Of a stretch of 53,359 nt of DNA, positions 31,597 through 38,793 are shown piece after piece. Source of the DNA: Actinomycetes bacterium (GTDB taxonomy: Bacteria > Actinomycetota > Acidimicrobiia > Acidimicrobiales > Bog-793); contig JAKCCH010000010.1 in assembly GCA_021838945.1 (NCBI GenBank), forward strand, positions 1-53,359. Reading direction: 5' to 3'. The translations under genes and the position numbers were made by a program. Positions within the stretch are counted from its first letter, which is position 1. Every line of letters begins with the position of its first letter. The notes beneath the pieces are model-generated. The model was not told the origin of the DNA. It saw only the letters and a program-made list of their open reading frames with translations, and ran no database searches.

Positions 31597-32582
31597 ACGT
31601 CACGGTCCTCGGAGCGGGCTCATGGGGTACGACGATGGCCTCTCTCATCGCTCCCCGCCGTCCGACGATCCTCTGGGCGCGGGACGAGGACGTGGCCGCC
31701 GAGATCCGCCACCACCGCACGAACGACCGGTACCTGCCTGGCTTCTCTCTACCGAAGGAGCTTCACGCCACGCACGATCTCGCCGGGGCGGTCGCCGACG
31801 CCGACATGCTCGTGGTCGGCGTGCCGACGAAGGGCTTTCGCGAGGTGCTCGTGGCGGCCAAGGAGTCGGTGCGGCCGTGGATCCCGATCGTGTCGCTCGC
31901 GAAGGGTTTCGAGCAGGAGACGTACCTGCGCATGACGCAGGTGATCCGCGAGGTGTTCCCTGGTCACCCCGCCGCCGCGCTCACCGGGCCGAACATCGCC
32001 CGCGAGATCATGGAGGGCAAAGCGGCAGCCGCCGTCGTGGCGACCGAGGACCTCGAGGTCGCCGCTCAGCTGCAGAAGGTGCTCACCCGGGGTGTCTTCC
32101 GCGTCTACGTCAACCACGACGTGATCGGCTGCGAGGTCGGTGGCGCGCTCAAGAACGTCATCGCCATCGCAGCAGGCATCGGGCAGGGGCTCGGCGTTGG
32201 CGACAACACCAGGGCCGCCGTCATGGCCCGCGGCCTGGCGGAGCTGACCCGCCTCGGGGTGGCGATGGGCGCCGAGCAGCCGACGTTCGCCGGACTGGCC
32301 GGCATGGGCGACCTCGTCGTGACGTGCATGAGCCCCTACTCCCGTAACAGGCTGGTCGGCGAGCGCCTCGGGCGAGGCCAGAGACTCGACGAGATCCTCG
32401 CCGAGATGCACATGGTTGCCGAGGGCGTGAAGACCGCCGAGCTCGTCCTCGACCTCGCAGAGCGCTACGGGCTCCAGCTGCCCATCTGCCAGGTGATCCA
32501 CCAGGTCGTGATCGGCGAGATCGAGCCGAGCGGCGCCTACTGGGGCCTGCATCCAGCCGGACACGAGCTCGACCCGGGCTGA
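31593..32582 (+). CDS. gpsA: Glycerol-3-phosphate dehydrogenase [NAD(P)+]
   Basis: 329 residues. Reduces dihydroxyacetone phosphate to sn-glycerol-3-phosphate for phospholipid synthesis. Motifs: VTVLGAGSWGTTMA (cofactor), VGVPTKGFREVL, LAKGFEQET, LTGPNIAREI, the catalytic Lys in GCEVGGALKNVIAIAAGI, and the substrate loop LAGMGDLVVTC with NRLVGERLG. Its start overlaps the hydratase stop, so this lipid gene is the last member of the acyl-CoA operon, an unusual neighbour. Confidence 0.93.
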   Translation: MNVTVLGAGSWGTTMASLIAPRRPTILWARDEDVAAEIRHHRTNDRYLPGFSLPKELHATHDLAGAVADADMLVVGVPTKGFREVLVAAKESVRPWIPIVSLAKGFEQETYLRMTQVIREVFPGHPAAALTGPNIAREIMEGKAAAAVVATEDLEVAAQLQKVLTRGVFRVYVNHDVIGCEVGGALKNVIAIAAGIGQGLGVGDNTRAAVMARGLAELTRLGVAMGAEQPTFAGLAGMGDLVVTCMSPYSRNRLVGERLGRGQRLDEILAEMHMVAEGVKTAELVLDLAERYGLQLPICQVIHQVVIGEIEPSGAYWGLHPAGHELDPG

Positions 32583-32596
32583 ACCCCTCGATCCGG

Positions 32597-32602
32597 TAAT
32601 CT
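32597..32602 (+). promoter_or_regulatory. -10-like TAATCT upstream of the HelD/HelR-like gene
   Basis: TAATCT just after the gpsA stop would give a 5' leader of about 90 bases that contains the perfect hairpin at 32649-32675. Confidence 0.35.
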
Positions 32603-32648
32603 GGCAGACCACCTTTTTCCTGATCGCCGTTCGCTGTTCTGCGCCACC

Positions 32649-32675
32649 TGCCGCCCGAGCCGGCTGGGGGCGGCA
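32649..32675 (+). terminator. Perfect 8-bp hairpin between gpsA and the HelD/HelR-like gene
   Basis: TGCCGCCC, an 11-base loop, GGGCGGCA. No T-run follows. It may terminate the gpsA operon, or act as a leader structure for the helicase-like gene, whose GTG start is 21 bases downstream. Confidence 0.45.
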
Positions 32676-32696
32676 TGTAGTTGAGGCAGGGGAGAC

Positions 32697-35156
32697 GTGA
32701 TCCACCCAGAAGTCGAGTCCGAGCAGGCCTACCTCGATCATGCTCACGAGCGCCTCGATGCCATGCGCGAGGCCGCACGAGCGTTGAGCGCCGAGGTGGT
32801 GGGGGAGGGCGCCGGCGGCACGTTCGCCAACCGGGTCGAGCGCGACATCAGGGTCGAGCTCTCGGGACGGCGGCTTGCCCAGCTCAACATCGGCGACGCC
32901 TCGGTCTGCTTCGGGCGGCTCGACTACCTGGACGGACTGACTGCCTACATCGGCCGCATCGGGGTCTCCGACGAGAACGGCGACCAGCTCGTGATCGACT
33001 GGCGAGCTCCGGTCGCCGAGCCCTTCTACCGCGCGACGCCCGCCGAGCCGCTTGGCGTGGGACGCCGGCGTCACTTCCTCTTCCGCGGCCGCACGATCGT
33101 CGGGATCGACGACGAGCTGCTGTCGCGCGAGGCGGCCGGCGAGCTGGTCCTCGTCGGGGAGGGGGCGCTGCTCGCAGGTCTCGAGCGGGCGCGCACCGGC
33201 CGCATGCACGACATCGTCGCCACGATCCAGCAGGAGCAGGACGCCGTCATCCGCTCGGACCTTGCGGGGATCCTCGTGGTCCAAGGCGGTCCGGGGACCG
33301 GCAAGACGGCGGTGGCCCTCCACCGGGCTGCCTACCTGCTCTTCACGTACCGCCAACGCCTCGAGCGGGACGGGGTCCTGCTCGTCGGTCCGAACAACGT
33401 CTTCCTCCGCTACATCGAGCAGGTGCTGCCCTCGCTCGGCGAGCACACGGTCGCGCTCGCGACACCGGCGGAGCTCTACGCCGGCCCCGCCCGCGCGAAG
33501 GCGACGGAGCCGGGAGCGGTCACCGAGATGAAGGGCGACCTTCGCATGGCGGCGGTGCTCGCCAACGCCGTGGCGACGCGTGAGCGGCCGCTCCGCCACC
33601 CGCTCACGATCCGGTACGGGCGACATGACCTCACCATCGGACCGGGTGAGATCCGGCGCATCGTCGAGACGGCGCGCGAGCGTGGCGGGACTCACAACGC
33701 CCGTCGATCACTCGTCGAGCGAATGCTCGCGCGGGCAGTCGTCCGGGTGTGGCGACAAGCCGAGGACCGTGCCGCCCGCGCTGGAGCTCGCCGCCCCGTC
33801 GAAAAGGAGGAGCACGCGCAGGTCGCTGCTGGCATGGCCGCCGAGCTCCGGAGGGATGTGGTGACCCGCCAGGCCCTCGACCGGGTCTGGCCGATCCTCA
33901 CACCCGAGGAGCTGCTGCACGACCTCTTCGGTGCCCCCGCGCTCCTGCACGACGCCGGGAAGGGGGTCCTCACACCCGAGGAGGAGACGCTCCTTTCTCG
34001 GCCCCGCTCAGCATCGCCCGCTGAAGTCCCCTGGACCGAGGCCGACATCCCGCTCCTCGACGAGGCGGCGCAGCTTCTCGGCCCTTCTCGGCGTCCCGGT
34101 CGCGGTAGGGGGCGCCACCGCGACGCCAGCGCCGAGGAGGCCGACGCCTGGATGCTCGATCGCATCGTCGACGAGGTCATGCCGGACTGCCCCGCCTGCG
34201 GGGCGCCGCTCGAGCTGACCGGAGGCGAGCGTCCCTGGCACTGCGAGCGCTGTGACCGCCGCTGGCGCGAGGACCAGGTGAGCGGCGCGGTCGACGTCAA
34301 CACCTATGCCACCCTGCGCAGCCGCCTCGCGGCCTTCACGAGCCAAGCCGGCCCGATCCTCGAGAAGGGCGCCCGCGTCTACGGCCACGTCGTCGTCGAC
34401 GAGGCACAAGGTGTCTCGCCGATGCAGTGGCGCGCTCTCTCGCGCCGTTGCCCGGCGGGATCCTTCACGGTCGTCGGAGACCTCGGTCAGGCGAGCTCGG
34501 TACGCGCGCCGGCCGACTGGCCGGAGGCACTGTCCGAGCTCCGGAGCCGCTCCGGCCTTCGCGTCGAGGAGCTGACCGTCAACTACCGGACGCCGGCAGA
34601 GGTGATGCGGCTCGCGGCGGCAGTGCTCGCCGAGGCAGCGCCGACGCTCAAACCGCCGAGCTCCGTGCGTGAGGCGCACCAGCAACCTGCCGTCATCCGG
34701 GCCGACCCAGACGAGCTCCTCGCGCGCTGCGTCGCCACGAGCGTCGCGGAGCGGTCCGCCATGACGGCCGCGGTCGGGTCGGAGCAGGGAAAGCTCGCGG
34801 TCATCGCCCCCGTGGCGCTCCTCGACGAGCTTGCCGAGCGCCTCGGGGCACCCGCCGCCGGCAGCCATGGCGGCCTCAGCTCGGCGGACGCCCGCAGGCT
34901 CCTCGACGCTCCACTCGCGGTGCTCGGCCTCGACGCGGCCCGCGGCCTCGAGTTCGACTGCGTCGTGCTCGTCGAGCCGTCTGCTCTCGTCGCCGAGCAC
35001 TCACACGGCCTCCGGGCGCTCTATGTCGCGCTCACGCGCACGACGAGGCGTCTTGTCGTCGTCCATGCCGATGCCCTACCGAAGAGCCTCGAGCGCGGGA
35101 TCAGGCAGATGGAGCTGGCCGAGCAGGCTGCTGCGAACGGCTCCGGCGCTTCCTAG
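32697..35156 (+). CDS. HelD/HelR-like RNA polymerase recycling motor protein (UvrD-like ATPase)
   Basis: 819 residues. Relatives bind RNA polymerase, remove it from stalled complexes, and in actinobacteria (HelR) can displace rifamycin. The N-terminal arm (1-60) is helical and charged. The 1A domain has Walker A GGPGTGKT at 197-204 after VATIQQEQDAVIRSDL; Walker B is VVVDEAQGVSP; motif IV-VI segments include SFTVVGDLGQASS, ELTVNYRTPAEV, ARGLEFDCVVLVEP and LYVALTRTTRRLVVVH. An apparent zinc knuckle, Cys498-x2-Cys501 and Cys516-x2-Cys519, lies ahead of the Walker B motif. GTG 32697 follows GGGGAGA. The protein stands alone between gpsA and a convergent hydrolase. Confidence 0.87.
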   Translation: MIHPEVESEQAYLDHAHERLDAMREAARALSAEVVGEGAGGTFANRVERDIRVELSGRRLAQLNIGDASVCFGRLDYLDGLTAYIGRIGVSDENGDQLVIDWRAPVAEPFYRATPAEPLGVGRRRHFLFRGRTIVGIDDELLSREAAGELVLVGEGALLAGLERARTGRMHDIVATIQQEQDAVIRSDLAGILVVQGGPGTGKTAVALHRAAYLLFTYRQRLERDGVLLVGPNNVFLRYIEQVLPSLGEHTVALATPAELYAGPARAKATEPGAVTEMKGDLRMAAVLANAVATRERPLRHPLTIRYGRHDLTIGPGEIRRIVETARERGGTHNARRSLVERMLARAVVRVWRQAEDRAARAGARRPVEKEEHAQVAAGMAAELRRDVVTRQALDRVWPILTPEELLHDLFGAPALLHDAGKGVLTPEEETLLSRPRSASPAEVPWTEADIPLLDEAAQLLGPSRRPGRGRGRHRDASAEEADAWMLDRIVDEVMPDCPACGAPLELTGGERPWHCERCDRRWREDQVSGAVDVNTYATLRSRLAAFTSQAGPILEKGARVYGHVVVDEAQGVSPMQWRALSRRCPAGSFTVVGDLGQASSVRAPADWPEALSELRSRSGLRVEELTVNYRTPAEVMRLAAAVLAEAAPTLKPPSSVREAHQQPAVIRADPDELLARCVATSVAERSAMTAAVGSEQGKLAVIAPVALLDELAERLGAPAAGSHGGLSSADARRLLDAPLAVLGLDAARGLEFDCVVLVEPSALVAEHSHGLRALYVALTRTTRRLVVVHADALPKSLERGIRQMELAEQAAANGSGAS

Positions 35157-35170
35157 CCCGCCGCTCGGGG

Positions 35171-36085
35171 TTACGCGCTGACCGTCCGGTCCTCGATCCG
35201 TCTCTCATCGCCGGCAGCGGCAGTCGCGGCGACTTCGTCGGCGATGCGCGACCAGAGAGGCCGAGGGAGGTCGTGTCCCATCCCGGGCAACCCGACGAAA
35301 CGAGCACCCGGTATCGCCCTCGCCAGTGCCCTCCCACCGCTCGGGTTGACGAGCGGATCCGCCAGCCCGTGGATCACCACGGTCGGCACCCGGACGCTCT
35401 TCAAACGCACCGTCCGGTCGGACTGCCTGAGGACGGCACCCATCTGCCGGTAGAGGCCCTGCGGGTCGTAGGACCGGTCAAAGGAGCGGCCGGCCAGCTC
35501 ACGGAGGCGTGCCTCGTCGAAGGGATAGCCGGACGAGCCGATGAGCCGGGAGACGCTCAGCACGACTTCGATCGCCTCCTCGCGCCCGGCGGTGCGGCGG
35601 TCGCGGGCAAGGAGGGGGATGAGCCGCACCTTCGGACGTCCCACCCGGAACGAACCCGTTGAGGTCATGATGAGGGCCAGGCTCCGCACCCGCTCCGGGC
35701 GGCGGATGGCGATCACCTGGGCGATGAACCCACCCATCGACGCCCCGACGACGTGGGCGCTCCCGATCCCGAGGGCGTCGAGCAACCCTATGGCGTCCGC
35801 TGCCATGTCGCCGAGGCGGTAAGGAGGTCGCTCACGGCGCAGCATGAGCCGCACCGGGTCCGGGGTCCTCACGTCGAGGTGGCTCGAGCGACCGACGTCC
35901 CGGTTGTCGAACCGGATGACGAAGTACCCGCGCGAGGCCAGGTCCCGGCAGAAGTCGTCGGGCCAGGCGATCATCTGGGTCCCGAGCCCCATGACGAGCA
36001 GGAGCGGCGCCGCCTCGGACGATCCGAAGGTCTCGTAGCAGATCTCGATGCCGGTGCTCGGGACGAGCGTCAGTTGCTCAGCCAT
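35171..36085 (-). CDS. Alpha/beta hydrolase
   Basis: 304 residues, no signal peptide. Oxyanion-region LLLVMGLGTQMIAWPDDF, FDNRDVGRS, nucleophile Ser116 in GASMGGF, acid Asp in HGLADPLVNP, and the His in GMGHDLPRPLW. The pattern matches the cytoplasmic esterases common in actinobacteria (LipG/LipV-like). Substrate unknown. Start ATG 36083-36085: the upstream open frame continues but antisense to rpiA, and the ATG is seven bases after TACGCT. It converges on the HelD/HelR-like gene with a 14-base gap. Confidence 0.87.
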   Translation of the reverse strand: MAEQLTLVPSTGIEICYETFGSSEAAPLLLVMGLGTQMIAWPDDFCRDLASRGYFVIRFDNRDVGRSSHLDVRTPDPVRLMLRRERPPYRLGDMAADAIGLLDALGIGSAHVVGASMGGFIAQVIAIRRPERVRSLALIMTSTGSFRVGRPKVRLIPLLARDRRTAGREEAIEVVLSVSRLIGSSGYPFDEARLRELAGRSFDRSYDPQGLYRQMGAVLRQSDRTVRLKSVRVPTVVIHGLADPLVNPSGGRALARAIPGARFVGLPGMGHDLPRPLWSRIADEVAATAAAGDERRIEDRTVSA

Positions 36086-36092
36086 CGCCTGG

Positions 36093-36098
36093 AGCGTA
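36093..36098 (-). promoter_or_regulatory. Leaderless -10 box of the alpha/beta hydrolase
   Basis: On the minus strand TACGCT ends seven bases before ATG 36085. Confidence 0.55.
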
Positions 36099-36143
36099 GA
36101 GCGGGCGCCGAAGCTGCAACAGGAACGCTTCCTGGGGCAGCAT

Positions 36144-36827
36144 GTGGCCGTGGATGCCCACGCAGCAGAGAAACGAGCCGCCGCCGAGCACGCCGCCGGG
36201 ATCCCCGAGCCCGGGATGACGCTCGGGCTCGGTACGGGGAGCACCGTGGCCTTCCTGCTCCCGGCGCTCGCCCGCCGGCAGTTGGACGGCCTCGTCTGTG
36301 TGGCGACCTCTCCGGCTACCGAGCAGGCGGCGCTGGCGCTCGGCATCGACGTCCGCCCGTTCGACGAGATCGATCGGCTCGACCTCGCCATCGACGGAGC
36401 GGATCAAGTCTCTCCGGGCAGCTGGATCGTGAAGGGTGCCGGAGGTGCGCACGTGAGGGAGAAGGTGGTAGCGAGCGCGGCGGAGCGTTTCGTCGTGATC
36501 GTGTCACCGGACAAGCTCGTCGAGGCTGTGCGTGCTCCGGTCCCGGTCGAGCTGCTCGAGTTCGGGCTTCGCGCGACGATCCGCTCCCTCGGCGACGTGC
36601 GCCTTCGGGTCGGAGCACCGCGAAGCCCCGACGGCGGGCTCATCGCGGACTGGTGGGGGAGTGGAGGTGCGGGCGCCGGCGCCGAGCTCGACGTCGACCC
36701 GGCCGAGCTCGCAGTAGCGCTCGACCGCGAGGCAGGCGTCATCGGGCACGGCCTCTTCCCACCCGAGCTCGTCCACGACGTCATCGTCGGCTACGCGGAC
36801 GGGCGGACCGAGACCCTCTTCGGGTAG
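36144..36827 (+). CDS. rpiA: Ribose-5-phosphate isomerase A
   Basis: 227 residues, normal RpiA length. Interconverts ribose-5-phosphate and ribulose-5-phosphate in the pentose phosphate pathway. Motifs: GLGTGST (28-34), DEIDRLDLAIDGADQV with the catalytic Asp, and VKGAGGAHVREKVVA with the conserved Lys and Glu. C-terminal GVIGHGLFPPELVHDVIVG is typical. I start it at GTG 36144, six bases after GGGG; GTG 36150 is an alternative, and an upstream ATG at 36048 would overlap the divergent hydrolase gene and add unrelated residues. Confidence 0.87.
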   Translation: MAVDAHAAEKRAAAEHAAGIPEPGMTLGLGTGSTVAFLLPALARRQLDGLVCVATSPATEQAALALGIDVRPFDEIDRLDLAIDGADQVSPGSWIVKGAGGAHVREKVVASAAERFVVIVSPDKLVEAVRAPVPVELLEFGLRATIRSLGDVRLRVGAPRSPDGGLIADWWGSGGAGAGAELDVDPAELAVALDREAGVIGHGLFPPELVHDVIVGYADGRTETLFG

Positions 36828-36891
36828 TACCGATGGGTTCACCGTGATCCAGCTCGGTACCGACGGCGGCCCGTTGTAGTAGGCGTAAGGC

Positions 36892-38763
36892 ATGGATATC
36901 CGCCAGCTCCTCGAGAGCCGCTCCGCACGCGCCCTCGACGAGGACGACGCCGGTCGCGTCCTCATCGCCTCCGATCTCACCGGAACGTTCCAGCTCTACG
37001 AGCTCGACACGACGGCCGACGGGTCCGGCCAGCTGCGCAAGCTCACGGACTTCGCCGAACCGGTCTCCGGACTGTACGTGCCGAGCACGAGGCAGGTCGT
37101 CGTGATGATGGACAGCGGTGGCAACGAGCGCCATCAGCTCTTCCTCATGAGCGCAGAGGAGCCCCCGCTCGACGATCCCGACTCGCTCGTCCCGGTCACC
37201 CGGTCGCCCGAGCATGTCCACCGTCTGATCGGTGTCCGACAGGACGGGCGCCAGCTCGCCTTCTGCTCGAACAAGCGCAACGGGGTCGATTTCGACGTCC
37301 ACACCTACGACCTCGAGAGCGGCGCCGTCAGCACGGTCTACGACGGCGGCGGCTGGGTGCAGGAGTCGTCGGGCTTCTCGCCATGCGGCCGGTACCTGGC
37401 CTTCGGGGTCCCAGGCCCGCGCCCGCTCGACATGGACCTCGCCTTGGTCGACCTCGAGACGGGCGCCACGTTGCATCCCCTGGCGCACCCCGACGAGGCC
37501 GCACTCGTCGGTGATCCCTCATGGATCGGCGACGACGCCTTCGTCGTGACCTCCAATGTCGGGCGCGACCGGGTCGCTCTCGTGGCGCACGACATCACGA
37601 GCGGCGAGTCGTCGACGGTGCTCGAGGCTGATTGGGACCTCGAGTGCTTCGCAAGCGGCGACGGTTCCATGCTGCTCGTCGTCGCGAACGCCGGCGGGGC
37701 GTCGGAGGCGAGCTGGAACGAGATCGGCCGGGACGCCGAGGGGCGAGTCACGCTGACCCGGCTCGGTGCAGTCGCGCTCCCGGGCCGCGGCGTGATCTCC
37801 GGCTCCCTCCTCACTCCGCGGCCGATCGTCAGCCGGGACGGGCGTCACGTCACCTACACGTTCACCTCGCCGACGGTTCCCGGCGACGTCTGGCGCGTCC
37901 AGCGCGGAGTCGCTGCTTCCCAGAGGCTCACCACGAGCCCGGGTCCGGACCCTGCCGAGGATCGCCTGGCAGAACCGACCGTCGGATCGCTCAGGAGCTT
38001 CGACGGCGAGGAGGTGGCGGTGTTCACCTACCGGCCCCGCCATGGGCGTGACGACGCCCTCCCCGCCGTCCTCTACGTCCACGGGGGGCCGGAGAGCCAG
38101 TCGATGCTGACCTGGAACCCGGTCGTGCAAGCTCTCGTGGCGCGGGGGTTCGGTGTCGTCGTCCCGAACGTCCGCGGATCGACCGGCTACGGGAAGCGCT
38201 TCGCCTCGCTCGACGACACCACCCGGCGACTCGACTCGGTCCGCGACCTCGCCGCCATCCACGACTGGCTGTCGAGTGCCGGGTTCGACCCGGGGCGTGC
38301 CGCCTTGTTCGGCGGCTCGTACGGCGGCTACATGGTTCTCGCCGGCGTGGCGTTCCAACCCGATCTGTGGGCAGCGGGGGTGGACATCGTCGGGATCTCG
38401 GACCTGGTGACGTTTCTCGAGAACACGTCTGCCTACCGGCGCTCCCACCGGGAACGCGAGTACGGCTCGCTCGCGCTGGACCGCGAGTTCCTCGAGCAGG
38501 CCTCACCGTTGCGCCGGGCGGACGACATCCGTGCACCGCTGTTCGTGATCCACGGCGAGAACGACCCGCGCGTGCCGGTCTCCGAGGCCCGCCAGCTCGT
38601 CGCCTCTCTCGAACGTCGTGGGATCGCGCACGAGCTGCTCGTCTTCGACGACGAGGGACACGGGCTCGCCAAGCTCAAGAACCGCCTCGTCGCCTACCCG
38701 AAAGTGGTCGAGTTCCTCGAACAGCACCTGGGGGTCGCCGGTCCCGACGCGTCACGGGTCTGA
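36892..38763 (+). CDS. S9 family (prolyl-oligopeptidase-type) peptidase
   Basis: 623 residues, cytoplasmic, no signal. The first 370 residues are WD40-like beta-propeller blades (for example VTRSPEHVHRLIGVRQDGRQ). The C-terminal alpha/beta hydrolase has LYVHGGPESQS, nucleophile Ser476 in FGGSYGGY, Asp558 in HGENDPRVPV and His590 in DDEGHGL. It is an acylaminoacyl-peptidase or DPP-like enzyme that trims small peptides. Converging next to it is a tricorn protease gene, another large peptide-degrading enzyme; the two may cooperate downstream of the proteasome, which is inference. Confidence 0.9.
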   Translation: MDIRQLLESRSARALDEDDAGRVLIASDLTGTFQLYELDTTADGSGQLRKLTDFAEPVSGLYVPSTRQVVVMMDSGGNERHQLFLMSAEEPPLDDPDSLVPVTRSPEHVHRLIGVRQDGRQLAFCSNKRNGVDFDVHTYDLESGAVSTVYDGGGWVQESSGFSPCGRYLAFGVPGPRPLDMDLALVDLETGATLHPLAHPDEAALVGDPSWIGDDAFVVTSNVGRDRVALVAHDITSGESSTVLEADWDLECFASGDGSMLLVVANAGGASEASWNEIGRDAEGRVTLTRLGAVALPGRGVISGSLLTPRPIVSRDGRHVTYTFTSPTVPGDVWRVQRGVAASQRLTTSPGPDPAEDRLAEPTVGSLRSFDGEEVAVFTYRPRHGRDDALPAVLYVHGGPESQSMLTWNPVVQALVARGFGVVVPNVRGSTGYGKRFASLDDTTRRLDSVRDLAAIHDWLSSAGFDPGRAALFGGSYGGYMVLAGVAFQPDLWAAGVDIVGISDLVTFLENTSAYRRSHREREYGSLALDREFLEQASPLRRADDIRAPLFVIHGENDPRVPVSEARQLVASLERRGIAHELLVFDDEGHGLAKLKNRLVAYPKVVEFLEQHLGVAGPDASRV

Positions 38764-38771
38764 GAGAGGAG

Positions 38772-38791
38772 CGGCACCGGCCTCGGTGCCG
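38772..38791. terminator. Bidirectional terminator between the S9 peptidase and tricorn genes
   Basis: CGGCACCG, loop GCCT, CGGTGCCG: a perfect 8-bp stem lying in the 30-base gap between the two converging stop codons. No long T-run, as is common in GC-rich actinobacteria. Confidence 0.6.
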
Positions 38792-38793
38792 GT

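Noticed and set aside
31749-33695. 648-codon frame on the minus strand
   Set aside because: Antisense to gpsA and the HelD/HelR-like gene; low complexity and no domain.
38764-38793. Small gene between the convergent peptidases
   Set aside because: The 30-base gap holds only the perfect hairpin, best read as a shared terminator.
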